33,955 bases of DNA from Endomicrobiia bacterium (GCA_009776745.1 WRNH01000003.1:30202-64156), one strand, 5' to 3'. Shown: positions 23,507 to 31,873, numbered from the stretch's first letter. Made by a program: numbers and translations. Notes: generated by a model from the letters alone, not told the origin.

Positions 23507-25486
23507 TTATTTGTACTTTCTCCACAAATCCCTATACATGAAATAAGATTTTCTGAGCTGCCTTTTGAATTGACTGTCCGCGCCATCACCAAGACTGCAT
23601 AATCCAAACCATTCTTCATATGCACGCCCGTCAAGAAAAGCTCCGCCCATCTGTGAGTGTGTCGCATGTATAAACGGGTCTGAATCTCCTCCCGCTTTCC
23701 ACCATTCGTCGCTCCATTCAAAAATTACGCCGCCTAAAGCATTTCCTACGCCGCCTGCGACTCCCGCCAGATTATCTTCAATATCTTCCCAATTTCCTTT
23801 ATGATAAGAAGCCTGTCCTTCTTCTGCGCGCGCCATAGACCATCCCGCCGCATACGCGGGACATCCGTATTCCGTGATTACGACAGGCTTGCCGAAATTA
23901 TTCATAATGTCTTTCCATATATTGCCAAAACCCGCTTCTCCTCTGTAGGCGTTTGTCCCGAAAATATCCAGATCCGGAGCATATTTAACGCAGTAATCAA
24001 GAAAAGCCAAATCGCCGTTAGATATTGCCACAGGCCTGTTTTGCAAGTCAAGCGATTTTATAAGCAGTACGCATTCATTGACGAGCGTGTAATACTCTTC
24101 CGGTTTTTGGTCGGCATTGGTGGAACCCGCATCGCCGTAATTATTCTCATTGCCCAAAACCCACATAAGCACATAAGGCTCTTCTTTAAATATTTCTACC
24201 GTTGTTTTAACGCTTTCAAGTATTTTTTTTCTGTGTTCGGGATTAGAATAATCCGTGCCTTCTTCCCACGTTGCACCAGTATCGGCAACATACATCCCCG
24301 CCAAATTGCCGACCATATACATAAATCCGTATTTTTCATATCCTTCGTTCAAAAGTTCTTTGTTAAGCACATGCGCGTGATAAAGCCTTAAAGTGTTTAT
24401 GCCCATCTCTTCCATAAGAGCAAAATCGCCTACGGGTTTTTCGTCGGGATCTTGCATATCGTTTCTGTTGGCGTCGACCCATGCGTCAAACGGGCCGTCA
24501 ATGCGTCCGTTATTATTTATATCTTCAAAAGAAAAATCTTTTATATTGTTAAATTCGCCTACGGGTCTTACGCCGACCCTGTTCGGATTATAAGTCATTG
24601 CTCTTACGACATAAGGTTTGCCGTCGACCGTAAGCTGAAAATGATTATTCTCGTACTGCACAAGTTTCACTTTTCCGGTTCCGGTTGTTTTTTTGACTGG
24701 AATATTTTTTAAATCGATATGCTGTCTTTCAAAGTCTTTCGCGTCCGCCGGAACAAGTTTGCCCGGATTTATTTCGTAAACGTCATTTCTTATATCATTA
24801 TCAAAAGCATTGTGTACGGTTATATCCGCGCCTTCAAGTTTTATGCCGAGCTCGGGATGTTTTTTCGTAAGAAATTTAATTTTCGATATGCAGACAGGAG
24901 CAATATACCACGGCGTTTTCCATTCTGTCCAGCCGACGGCTTTAGGAAAAAATACAAGGCAGGCATAGTAAGCTTTTATTGCGTGTTTGATATTGCCGGA
25001 TCTTTCAAGAGCAAGCGCCGTAAAATAAAGTTTTACGCCGGGATCTTCCCTTGTAGTCGCCCATTTGTAAAAATTTGCCTGAAAATCGTCCGTATTTACA
25101 AAATTCCAGTGCAGACCGTCAAGTTTATTTTCTTCAGCCAGTTTTTTATATTCGGGAGATTCGTAAACGCTTTGCGTATTGGGAAAGATGCCTTCTCCCG
25201 ATGCCGCTCTTAAAGCCTCGGAATCTTTAACGGCATATCTGTATTTGTCTGTGCCGATATTTTGAAATTCGCCGTATTTTTCATAATCTACCCATTCATC
25301 CGTGCCGGGATCATAAATTGTAAAAGGTTCCGCAGGAATATAAACCATGGTTTTATTATGATCTTCCGCCGCCTTTAAAATAGCCGTAAGGTATTCATCC
25401 TCGACCGGCTCTTTAGTATTTTTCGTACCCGAGCACGAAAAAAGACACACTGCCGCCGCAATCAACAACATAAACTTAATTTTCAT
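23507..25486 (-). CDS. Lipoprotein with clan-A glycosidase-like TIM barrel (paralog 1)
   Basis: This 659-residue lipoprotein has a lipobox ending at Cys18 (LFSC). Residues about 30-270 are a helical region of unknown family with a TPR-like A-L-x-x-S-G-N-x-K-H-A-I-K-A-Y-Y stretch (159-174). From about 280 a domain like glycoside hydrolase clan A begins (F-Q-L-T-V-D-G-K-P-Y-V-V-R). The probable acid/base is Glu447 in WVLGNEN and the nucleophile Glu539 in VITEYGCP. Two calcium-loop-like insertions follow one another: D-I-N-N-N-G-R-I-D (322-330) and D-A-N-R-N-D (338-343). It may cut or transfer a glycan at the cell surface; the substrate is unknown. AGAGGGG precedes the ATG. The paralog lies 104 bp upstream on the same strand. 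Confidence 0.78.
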   Translation of the reverse strand: MKIKFMLLIAAAVCLFSCSGTKNTKEPVEDEYLTAILKAAEDHNKTMVYIPAEPFTIYDPGTDEWVDYEKYGEFQNIGTDKYRYAVKDSEALRAASGEGIFPNTQSVYESPEYKKLAEENKLDGLHWNFVNTDDFQANFYKWATTREDPGVKLYFTALALERSGNIKHAIKAYYACLVFFPKAVGWTEWKTPWYIAPVCISKIKFLTKKHPELGIKLEGADITVHNAFDNDIRNDVYEINPGKLVPADAKDFERQHIDLKNIPVKKTTGTGKVKLVQYENNHFQLTVDGKPYVVRAMTYNPNRVGVRPVGEFNNIKDFSFEDINNNGRIDGPFDAWVDANRNDMQDPDEKPVGDFALMEEMGINTLRLYHAHVLNKELLNEGYEKYGFMYMVGNLAGMYVADTGATWEEGTDYSNPEHRKKILESVKTTVEIFKEEPYVLMWVLGNENNYGDAGSTNADQKPEEYYTLVNECVLLIKSLDLQNRPVAISNGDLAFLDYCVKYAPDLDIFGTNAYRGEAGFGNIWKDIMNNFGKPVVITEYGCPAYAAGWSMARAEEGQASYHKGNWEDIEDNLAGVAGGVGNALGGVIFEWSDEWWKAGGDSDPFIHATHSQMGGAFLDGRAYEEWFGLCSLGDGADSQFKRQLRKSYFMYRDLWRKYK

Positions 25487-25543
25487 TATTTCCCCTCTGG
25501 CAAAGATATATATTCATATTATTTTTATGCGGATACGGCTTTC

Positions 25544-25578
25544 CTTTACCTTTTACTTATTACCTGTTACTTATTCTC
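25544..25578. repeat. Five-unit heptamer tract between the paralogs
   Basis: The tract reads CTTTACC, TTTTACT, TATTACC, TGTTACT, TATTCTC in consecutive 7-base steps. It belongs to the same sequence type as the arms at 1654-1684 and 1835-1860. It lies in the spacer between the two tandem lipoprotein genes, without an obvious partner arm. Confidence 0.65.
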
Positions 25579-25590
25579 TTTTATTTACAT

Positions 25591-27627
25591 CTATTTGTAT
25601 TTTTTCCATAAATCTCTGTACGTAAAATACGCTTTTCTCAGCTGTCTTTTAAACGTCGAATCTTTTCCGTCTCCGAGGCCGACGATCCCGAACCATTCTT
25701 CATACCCGTAACCGTCCATAAAAGGCATTTCGGCATTACTTACTTCATCATGTTTAAACGGATCTGAGTCGCCCTCATTTTTCCACCATTCATCGCACCA
25801 TTCAAAAATCACTCCGCCCAAAGCGTTTCCCGCTCCGCCTTCCGCGCCTGCCATATTTTCTTCTATGTCGATCCAATTCCCCCTGTGATAAGAAGCCTGA
25901 CCTTCTTCCCGCCTTGCGGTCGTCCAGTCTTTAGCGTAGGAGGGGCATCCGTATTCGGTTATCAAAGCCGGCTTGCTGCTTTGTCTTGCGACTTCATTCC
26001 AGAAACTTCCGAAACCTGCTTCGCCTCTGTAAATATTAGCTCCGAAAATATCTATATCGGGACAATATTTTGCAAAATAATCAATAAACATAGTTTCGCC
26101 GTTAGAGATGATCACCGGCCTTTTTTGCGGGTCTAAAGATTTAATAAGTTTCGCGCAGTCATTAGCGAATTTATAATAAACTTCCGGATTGCCGTGAACA
26201 TTGTTTGAGCCCAGCCAGCTGAAATTATTTTCATTGCCCAGCACCCATGCCAGCACATAAGGCTCGTCTTTAAAATCTTTCATCATCTGCTCTATGCTTT
26301 CGATCATGGCTTTTTGACATACGGGATCGGAATAATCCGTTCCCGCCTCCCATCCGACTCCGTTATCTATCGCATACATCCCTATAAGATTTCCCATAAG
26401 ATACATAAATCCGTATTTTTCATAACCCGCTTTCAGCGCGTCTTTATTTAATCCTTTCGAATGATATATCCTTAAAGTATTTACGCCCATCTCTTTCATC
26501 AAAGCGAAATCGCCTACATTTTTTTCGTTCTTGCCCTGCTTCTCATTTCTGTTGGCGTCAACCCACGCTTCAAACGGAGCGTCTTGCAAACCGTTTTTAT
26601 TATAGTCGTCCCAAGTCCAAGCGCTGGTAACATTTACGTCTCCGGGTTCCGGGGAAAAACCGGAACTGTCAGGCCCGAAAGTCATTTTCATTATTTTTTC
26701 AGGCGTAAGGCCTACAAGATTCACAGCGTATGTTATTCCTCTTACAACATAAGGTTTATCGTCAAGCATAAGCTGGAAGTGATTGTTATTATACTCAACA
26801 AGTTTTATTCTTCCCTGCCCTGAAATTTTCTTGATCCCTGTTTTCGATAGATCGATATGCTTCCTTTCAAAATCCTTTGCCGTGTTCGGCACAAGTTTTC
26901 CGGGATTTACATAAAAGACGTCATTTCTGACATCAGCGTCATATATGTTTTCCGCGATTAGTTCTTCACCGACAAGTTTAACGCCTATCTCCGGATGTTC
27001 TCTCGTGAGATATTTGATTCTTGAAATGCATACCGGCGCTATATACCACGGGGTTTTATACTTGGTGTATCCGTATGAAGAAGGAAAGAAAACCAAACAG
27101 GCATAATAAGCTTTTACGGCATGTTTGTAATTTCCGGCCTTGTCCAAAGCATAAGCGGCAAAGTACAGTTTTACCGCAGGAGCTTCGGCGGCAATACACC
27201 ATTTATAAAAATCGAGCTGATAGTTGTCCGTATTAACAAAATTCCAGTGCGAGCCGTCAAGCTTATTTTCACTTTTAAATTTTTTGTAATCAGGCGAATT
27301 TTGGGCGCTGGTATTGTTGGGATAAACGCCTTCGCCTGAAGCCGTTCTCAAACCTTTGATATCTTTGACAGCATATTTGTAATCTTTTGTTCCTAAATTC
27401 TGAAACTCTCCGTATTTTTCGTAGTCAACCCATTCTTCCGTTCCGGCATCATAAATCGGAAAAGGTTTCGGATGAACATATATCATAGAATTATTATATT
27501 TTTCGGCTGCCGCAAGCATTTTTTGCAAATCACCCGTTTCTGCGCTGTTATTGTTTGCAATTTTTGCTCCGGAACACGAAGAAAGACATACTGCCGCCGC
27601 AAACAACAATGTAAATTTAATTTTCAC
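25591..27627 (-). CDS. Lipoprotein with clan-A glycosidase-like TIM barrel (paralog 2)
   Basis: This 678-residue paralog of the downstream gene has the same layout throughout: lipobox to Cys18 (LSSC), a helical region, then the barrel with Glu466 in WVLGNEN and Glu558 in LITEYGCP as likely catalytic residues. It has about 20 extra residues (near 305-335) before the calcium-loop-like string D-Y-N-K-N-G-L-Q-D (341-349), followed by D-A-N-R-N-E. Both catalytic acids and the Tyr-Arg-Gly-Glu-Ala-Gly-Phe-Gly motif are kept, so both copies are probably active, perhaps on different substrates. Translation starts at GTG (27625-27627), supported by an AGGGGGAT site. The gene begins 21 bp after the membrane protein gene, indicating one operon. 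Confidence 0.78.
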   Translation of the reverse strand: MKIKFTLLFAAAVCLSSCSGAKIANNNSAETGDLQKMLAAAEKYNNSMIYVHPKPFPIYDAGTEEWVDYEKYGEFQNLGTKDYKYAVKDIKGLRTASGEGVYPNNTSAQNSPDYKKFKSENKLDGSHWNFVNTDNYQLDFYKWCIAAEAPAVKLYFAAYALDKAGNYKHAVKAYYACLVFFPSSYGYTKYKTPWYIAPVCISRIKYLTREHPEIGVKLVGEELIAENIYDADVRNDVFYVNPGKLVPNTAKDFERKHIDLSKTGIKKISGQGRIKLVEYNNNHFQLMLDDKPYVVRGITYAVNLVGLTPEKIMKMTFGPDSSGFSPEPGDVNVTSAWTWDDYNKNGLQDAPFEAWVDANRNEKQGKNEKNVGDFALMKEMGVNTLRIYHSKGLNKDALKAGYEKYGFMYLMGNLIGMYAIDNGVGWEAGTDYSDPVCQKAMIESIEQMMKDFKDEPYVLAWVLGNENNFSWLGSNNVHGNPEVYYKFANDCAKLIKSLDPQKRPVIISNGETMFIDYFAKYCPDIDIFGANIYRGEAGFGSFWNEVARQSSKPALITEYGCPSYAKDWTTARREEGQASYHRGNWIDIEENMAGAEGGAGNALGGVIFEWCDEWWKNEGDSDPFKHDEVSNAEMPFMDGYGYEEWFGIVGLGDGKDSTFKRQLRKAYFTYRDLWKKYK

Positions 27628-27648
27628 AGCAATCCCCCTATTTCAAAA

Positions 27649-28311
27649 TTAACGAATAATATACAGCAGCAAAACCTGCGCTGCCAGATTTACTGCATAT
27701 AAAGCAAAAACCGTTTTTAAATTATTCGACGGAAAAAGTTTGTTTACTGCATAATCGTTCATCTGAACGTATACGCATTCGCTTATTGCGCGGATGTCTT
27801 TTTTGTTTATTCCGGGCGACATATTTTTTAAAAAATCCACAAACGGAAGGCGGTTTATAAAAAAACTGACTGCCTTTTTTACCGGCCACGGAGCATTTTT
27901 GTCATAAATAACGCCGGCATCAGCCCCTATGTCAAAAGCCTTATTTATTTTTTCCTGAAAATTGTCGTCAGCAGCATACCGTTCGGCTATTACAAAACAA
28001 ACCGTTTTAAAAAACGGAGTCATTTTTTTATATCCGGCTTTTGTAACGGCAATAATTACGTATTTTTGTATGAAAAAAAATATCGCTGCCGGAAACAATG
28101 CCGCAAAAATAAGCAGCAATACAAAAAACAAAATATTATACGCGCCGTAAATATCAATGCGTACAAATCTGATTATTCCCAAAACGGCAAAAATCATGTT
28201 TGTAAAAATAACCGCAAGCGCAAATGCCATACACTTTCCTATTTTAGGTCCCAGTTCAGGCGCTTCTTCTTTGGAAAGTTTAAAATTAAGGTTGACGTTA
28301 AAAGCGTTCAT
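27649..28311 (-). CDS. Unrecognised integral membrane protein
   Basis: This 220-residue protein matches no family I recognise. Two long hydrophobic helices lie at about 27-50 and 58-87 and a third at about 199-218. Between them is a soluble region (about 88-195) rich in Lys, Asp and Asn. It heads an apparent operon with the two glycosidase-like lipoproteins and may help place or regulate them, but this is inferred from position alone. AAAGGG precedes the ATG. The promoter at 28396-28424 and a leader hairpin lie upstream. Confidence 0.75.
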   Translation of the reverse strand: MNAFNVNLNFKLSKEEAPELGPKIGKCMAFALAVIFTNMIFAVLGIIRFVRIDIYGAYNILFFVLLLIFAALFPAAIFFFIQKYVIIAVTKAGYKKMTPFFKTVCFVIAERYAADDNFQEKINKAFDIGADAGVIYDKNAPWPVKKAVSFFINRLPFVDFLKNMSPGINKKDIRAISECVYVQMNDYAVNKLFPSNNLKTVFALYAVNLAAQVLLLYIIR

Positions 28312-28337
28312 TCAATACCCTTTAACTGCAGCGTGGA

Positions 28338-28374
28338 GTTTGGAGTGCAAAGAGCTGAGTAAAGCTCTCCAAAC
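28338..28374. repeat. Leader hairpin of the lipoprotein operon
   Basis: GTTTGG (28338-28343) pairs with CCAAAC (28369-28374), and AGAGCT (28351-28356) pairs with AGCTCT (28363-28368) around a six-base loop, with a one-sided bulge. It lies in the transcribed leader between the promoter and the membrane protein start. Confidence 0.6.
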
Positions 28375-28395
28375 TTCTCTTTTCACTTTGTCTTT

Positions 28396-28424
28396 ATTAT
28401 AAGTTTTATTGACTGAAAAAGCAA
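28396..28424 (-). promoter_or_regulatory. Sigma70-type promoter for the lipoprotein operon
   Basis: On the minus strand TTGCTT (28419-28424) is separated by exactly 17 bases from a perfect TATAAT (28396-28401). Initiation near 28389 gives a leader of about 78 bases containing the hairpin at 28338-28374. Confidence 0.7.
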
Positions 28425-28432
28425 AGAAGACG

Positions 28433-28517
28433 ACAGATAATAGAGAAGAGAGAATAGATACGACAAAGACCGCCCTTTTTTTTCTCTATTCTCTATTCTC
28501 TATTATTTATTATCTGT
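28433..28517. repeat. Long hairpin built of heptamers
   Basis: The right arm is five consecutive heptamers, TTCTCTA three times, then TTATTTA and TTATCTG (28482-28516). The left arm (28433-28460) is the approximate reverse complement, in units such as AGATAAT, AGAGAAG, AGAGAAT. A T-rich loop separates them. It lies between the divergent promoters of the lipoprotein operon and the radical SAM gene. Confidence 0.75.
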
Positions 28518-28600
28518 ATTTAAAAATACTTCTTGCAAAACCAGTAAAAATATAATACATTTGTATTCTAAAAACAAATATATGCTTTTAAGGAATAAAA

Positions 28601-29941
28601 ATGGAAATTTTTGATAAATTACAAATTTTGGCGGACTCTGCTAAATATGACGCAGCCTGCACTTCAAGCGGAGTAGCAAACAATTCTGCTGCAAGCAGCG
28701 GCATGGGGAGCACATGCCTTGCCGGAGTATGCCACAGTTTTGCCGCTGACGGGCGCTGCATATCCCTTTTAAAAGTCCTTCAGACAAATATATGTATATA
28801 TGACTGCAAGTACTGTTTAAACAGAAAATCAAATGCCGAAATAAAAAGAGCTGTTTTCAAACCAGAAGAGCTTGCGGATTTGACCATACAATTTTATAAA
28901 CGCAATTATATAGAAGGCCTGTTTTTAAGTTCCGGCGTAATAAAAAATCCGGATTACACTTGCGAGCTTATGATCCGCACTTTAATGATTTTACGCAATG
29001 AATATAATTTTAACGGCTATATTCACGCTAAAGCAATTCCCGGAGCTGACAATAAACTTTTACAGCAGCTCGGCATGCTTGCCGACAGAATGAGCGTAAA
29101 TATAGAAATGCCTTCTCAAAGCAGCCTTGCTCTTTTAGCGCCCGACAAAAGTAAAAACTCCATACTGGCGCCGATGAATTTCATAAAAGAAAGCATTTCT
29201 GAAAATTGCAGGGATTTAACCGTATATAAAAAGGCTCCAAAATTCGTCCCTGCCGGACAAAGCACGCAGATGATCATAGGCGCTTCGCCGGAAACCGACA
29301 GTCATATTTTAAAACTTACGGAAAGCCTTTATAAAAAATATAAACTCAAAAGAGTTTTCTTTTCAGCTTATATTCCTGTGTCTGACGACGCTATGCTGCC
29401 GTCATTGGATACCAGTCCGCCTTTGCTCAGGGAACACCGCCTTTATCAGGCTGACTGGCTTATGAGATTTTACAAGTTTGGCGCAAGTGAAATTTTAGAC
29501 GATAATTCGCCGAATTTTAATCCGTTCATGGATCCCAAATGCAATTGGGCGGTAAATCACCCGGATTTTTTTCCTGTGGAAGTAAACAGGGCATCGTATG
29601 AAGAACTCCTTCGCGTGCCCGGCATAGGCGTGAGAAGCGCTCAAAGAATAATAGTTGCCAGACGCTGCAACACTTTGGATTTTTTGTCATTAAAAAAATT
29701 GGGTGTTGTCTTAAAACGCGCGCAGTATTTTGTCACATGCAAAGGCAAAAAAAATGACGGTTTGATAATAAAACACGATAATATTTTAAGATCTTTGATG
29801 TCGAAAAAAGAGTTTGACATGTACAAAGACATGAATTACCCGAAACAGCTGGATTTTATTGAAGCTGAAAAACTTTTAAACGGAGGACATATCAAGGGGA
29901 CGGAGGAAATGACATTAATGTCACTTCCTCCGTCCCCTTGA
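28601..29941 (+). CDS. Putative DNA modification/repair radical SAM protein (TIGR03916-like)
   Basis: This 446-residue cytoplasmic protein carries a C-x3-C-x2-C cluster motif (Cys65, Cys69, Cys72) that binds the radical SAM [4Fe-4S] cluster, with extra Cys at 39, 44 and 53. A C-terminal helix-hairpin-helix (about 328-355, VNRASYEELL then VPGIGVRSAQRI) suggests DNA binding. This layout and the following partner gene match a radical SAM family known to co-occur, and sometimes to be linked, with uracil-DNA-glycosylase-like proteins; its reaction is unknown. The last 16-17 residues (430-446) are encoded by the 56-bp palindrome and are probably not ancestral. AAGGA precedes the ATG; TTGCAA (28533) with TACATT (28556) at 17 bases is a possible promoter. 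The partner gene starts 10 bases later. Confidence 0.88.
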   Translation: MEIFDKLQILADSAKYDAACTSSGVANNSAASSGMGSTCLAGVCHSFAADGRCISLLKVLQTNICIYDCKYCLNRKSNAEIKRAVFKPEELADLTIQFYKRNYIEGLFLSSGVIKNPDYTCELMIRTLMILRNEYNFNGYIHAKAIPGADNKLLQQLGMLADRMSVNIEMPSQSSLALLAPDKSKNSILAPMNFIKESISENCRDLTVYKKAPKFVPAGQSTQMIIGASPETDSHILKLTESLYKKYKLKRVFFSAYIPVSDDAMLPSLDTSPPLLREHRLYQADWLMRFYKFGASEILDDNSPNFNPFMDPKCNWAVNHPDFFPVEVNRASYEELLRVPGIGVRSAQRIIVARRCNTLDFLSLKKLGVVLKRAQYFVTCKGKKNDGLIIKHDNILRSLMSKKEFDMYKDMNYPKQLDFIEAEKLLNGGHIKGTEEMTLMSLPPSP

Positions 29942-29944
29942 TAT
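29889..29944. repeat. 56-bp near-perfect palindrome at the radical SAM 3' end
   Basis: The sequence is self-complementary about the 29916/29917 boundary, with one mismatch (29909/29924) in 28 pairs. The arm contains AAGGGGACGGAGGAA. It supplies the last codons and the TGA stop (29939-29941) of the radical SAM gene and ends seven bases before the next start codon. Palindromes with a GGGGACGGAGG core are known as dispersed REP-like repeats in various bacteria. Confidence 0.92.
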
Positions 29945-29951
29945 AGCAGCA

Positions 29952-30704
29952 ATGGCAAATTTTATTAATCGCAATATAATCTATTATTACGACGGAACTT
30001 TTGACGGATTTTTATGCTGTGTATTTGAAAGTTTCACGCGCAAAGAAAAACCTGCGGATATCGTAAGCGAAAAAAATATTCAGCCCGGTCTGCTTGAGCG
30101 ATACCGCATAATGACGGATGCAGAAAAAGCCGGACGCGTGAGGAAATCCATACCGAAAGAAATGGGAAGCGAAGCGCTGCCTTTTTTGGAAAGCGCTCTG
30201 ATGACATGCCTTGAACATAAAGAAATGCATATGCTTGATTTTATGCGGCTGGGATATAAAACCGGACCGAAAGTTATGAATATGCTTGCAAACGATACGG
30301 TGCTGACTCTCACAAAAGCCGTAAAACAAATGACGCACGAAGCGCATAAATTTACGGGATTTGTCCGTTTTTCGGTTTACGAAGGTTTGCTGGTTTCAAA
30401 AATAAAACCGAAGAACTTCGTTCTTCATATTCTTGCGCGGCATTTCGCCGAAAGAATGCCGGACGAAAAGTTTGTGATTTATGATGAAACCAACAAATTT
30501 ATCTGCGCTTATGCCAAAGGCAGATACGTTATTTCAGAATCTGACGAAGTGAATATTCCGAAAGCTGACGCCGAAGAGCAGGCTTACAGGGATTTATGGA
30601 AGATGTTTTATGACACAATCGCCGTTAAAGGACGCGAAAATCCAAAATGCCGCATGACGCTCATGCCTAAAAGATATTGGAGCAATATGACGGAATTTCA
30701 GTAA
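29952..30704 (+). CDS. Putative DNA metabolism protein, radical SAM partner (TIGR03915-like)
   Basis: This 250-residue protein opens with Y-Y-Y-D-G-T-F-D-G-F-L-C-C-V-F-E, the typical start of the TIGR03915/DUF4130 family, and contains the F-V-R-F-S-V-Y-E-G region and a C-terminal A-E-E-Q-A-Y-R-D-L-W-K-M-F-Y stretch that also fit. Members are almost always encoded next to the radical SAM gene seen here and may be fused to a uracil-DNA-glycosylase-like domain; this copy is not fused. Its function is unknown but probably concerns DNA. No Shine-Dalgarno precedes the ATG: the palindrome occupies that place, so translation may depend on ribosomes finishing the upstream gene. Confidence 0.85.
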   Translation: MANFINRNIIYYYDGTFDGFLCCVFESFTRKEKPADIVSEKNIQPGLLERYRIMTDAEKAGRVRKSIPKEMGSEALPFLESALMTCLEHKEMHMLDFMRLGYKTGPKVMNMLANDTVLTLTKAVKQMTHEAHKFTGFVRFSVYEGLLVSKIKPKNFVLHILARHFAERMPDEKFVIYDETNKFICAYAKGRYVISESDEVNIPKADAEEQAYRDLWKMFYDTIAVKGRENPKCRMTLMPKRYWSNMTEFQ

Positions 30705-30802
30705 CGGCAGAGAGCGGTTTGGGAGCGGCAAAGCCGCAATATCCGGCTGCTCGCAAAGCGCGCTAAATAATTCGCCCGCTATTTACAATGCTATTTTTTT
30801 AC

Positions 30803-30938
30803 TATAGCAGACTAACTTAATATAGTCTCGTTTATCAGAAATGATTTTCGAGGAAATTTTAATTTTTTTATGACGCGCATACCCGAAGAAATTAAAATTT
30901 AACTGAGAAATGGGACTATATTAAGTTAGTTTGCTATA
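30803..30938. mobile_element. MITE-like element with 36-bp terminal inverted repeats
   Basis: The ends 30803-30838 and 30903-30938 are inverted repeats matching at 32 of 36 positions (core ACTAACTTAATATAGTC). The outermost TA at each end could be a TA target duplication, as made by IS630/Tc1-mariner transposases. The inner AAATTTTAATTT/AAATTAAAATTT lengthens the fold. There is no coding capacity. It lies between the convergent DNA-metabolism and diaminopimelate dehydrogenase genes and may also act as a terminator. The preceding 98 bp hold only a small GCGGC-AAA-GCCGC hairpin (30725-30737). Confidence 0.75.
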
Positions 30939-30976
30939 AAATCAACATCCCTGCGGATTGAAAGATAACTTCAGGC

Positions 30977-31873
30977 TTATACTAACTTTCTTATTAATTC
31001 TTCTTTATCTCCGTAAAGCATGTCTATCATCGGTATTTCTATCATAGTATAACATCCGGGCTGCTGTTTCATTGAGGCCCTTGCGGCCGCGACAAGAATC
31101 TGTGCGGTAAGAGCCGGATTATTTATTTTCATTTTAAATTCAAATATCTGGTTATGCGTTTTTCCTGAAACGCCCTTTCTTACCATATGTACGCCGTGTC
31201 CGGTGTCTTTCAAAGCGTCGACATCGTCAACTTTTATCACATGCGTTTCATCGTGAACAAAATACTCGTCGGATTTTATCTTTTTTGCTATTTCGTCAAA
31301 ATTATAACCGTCTTCAATTTCAATATAAACCATTCTGCGGTGCACGGATGCGCCTGACGGTATAGTCATTGACAAAGAGTTTTTTACGCCCTTTATCGCT
31401 TTAACGGCTGCGGAATGCCCCATAGACATTCCCGGACCAAAATTTGTATATGTTATTCCTTTAGGAGCTGCGATTTCAATAAGAGCGCGCACAACCGAAT
31501 CCGATCCGGGATCCCAGCCTGCTGAAAGTATGCTGACTTTACCGGACTCTTTTGCCGCTTTATCAAGTTTTTCGCGCACCGCAGCAATATTTTGATGTAT
31601 ATCAAACGAATCTACGGTGTTTAGTCCGCTTTTAAGACACTCTTCGGCAATCTCCGGTATATCGCGCGAAGGTCTGCAAAGAATAGCGACATCAGGTTTT
31701 ATTTTAAGTCCGGAAAGTTTTTTTACAATCTGTATGCCGGCTAATTCTGCATTGTTTTTTGAGTCGGCATGTTCGCTTATTACTCCCGCAATCTCAAAAT
31801 CTTTCGCGCAAATCAAAGCTTCAAAAACATATTTTCCAATATTGCCGTATCCTGCTATTGCCGCTTTAATCAT
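30977..31873 (-). CDS. ddh: meso-Diaminopimelate dehydrogenase
   Basis: This 298-residue NADPH-dependent enzyme makes meso-diaminopimelate from tetrahydrodipicolinate in one step, feeding lysine and peptidoglycan synthesis. The Rossmann motif GYGNIGK lies at 8-14. The family strings S-A-G-W-D-P-G-S-D-S-V, F-G-P-G-M-S-M-G-H-S, H-R-R-M-V-Y-I-E and N-P-A-L-T-A-Q-I-L-V-A-A-A-R-A are all present, and the length is typical. GAAGGAG lies 11 bases before the ATG, a slightly long spacing. It is 119 bp downstream of the hydrolase gene on the same strand. Together with the PBP genes it supports a DAP-type cell wall. Confidence 0.94.
   Translation of the reverse strand: MIKAAIAGYGNIGKYVFEALICAKDFEIAGVISEHADSKNNAELAGIQIVKKLSGLKIKPDVAILCRPSRDIPEIAEECLKSGLNTVDSFDIHQNIAAVREKLDKAAKESGKVSILSAGWDPGSDSVVRALIEIAAPKGITYTNFGPGMSMGHSAAVKAIKGVKNSLSMTIPSGASVHRRMVYIEIEDGYNFDEIAKKIKSDEYFVHDETHVIKVDDVDALKDTGHGVHMVRKGVSGKTHNQIFEFKMKINNPALTAQILVAAARASMKQQPGCYTMIEIPMIDMLYGDKEELIRKLV

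Noticed and set aside
23801-24391. 196-codon open frame on the plus strand opposite the lipoprotein gene
   Set aside because: It is a codon-bias shadow of the real gene on the other strand; the basic, Phe-rich product has no domain pattern.
28433-28517. Short tandem units as a CRISPR array
   Set aside because: The units are 7 bases with no spacers and no cas genes nearby.
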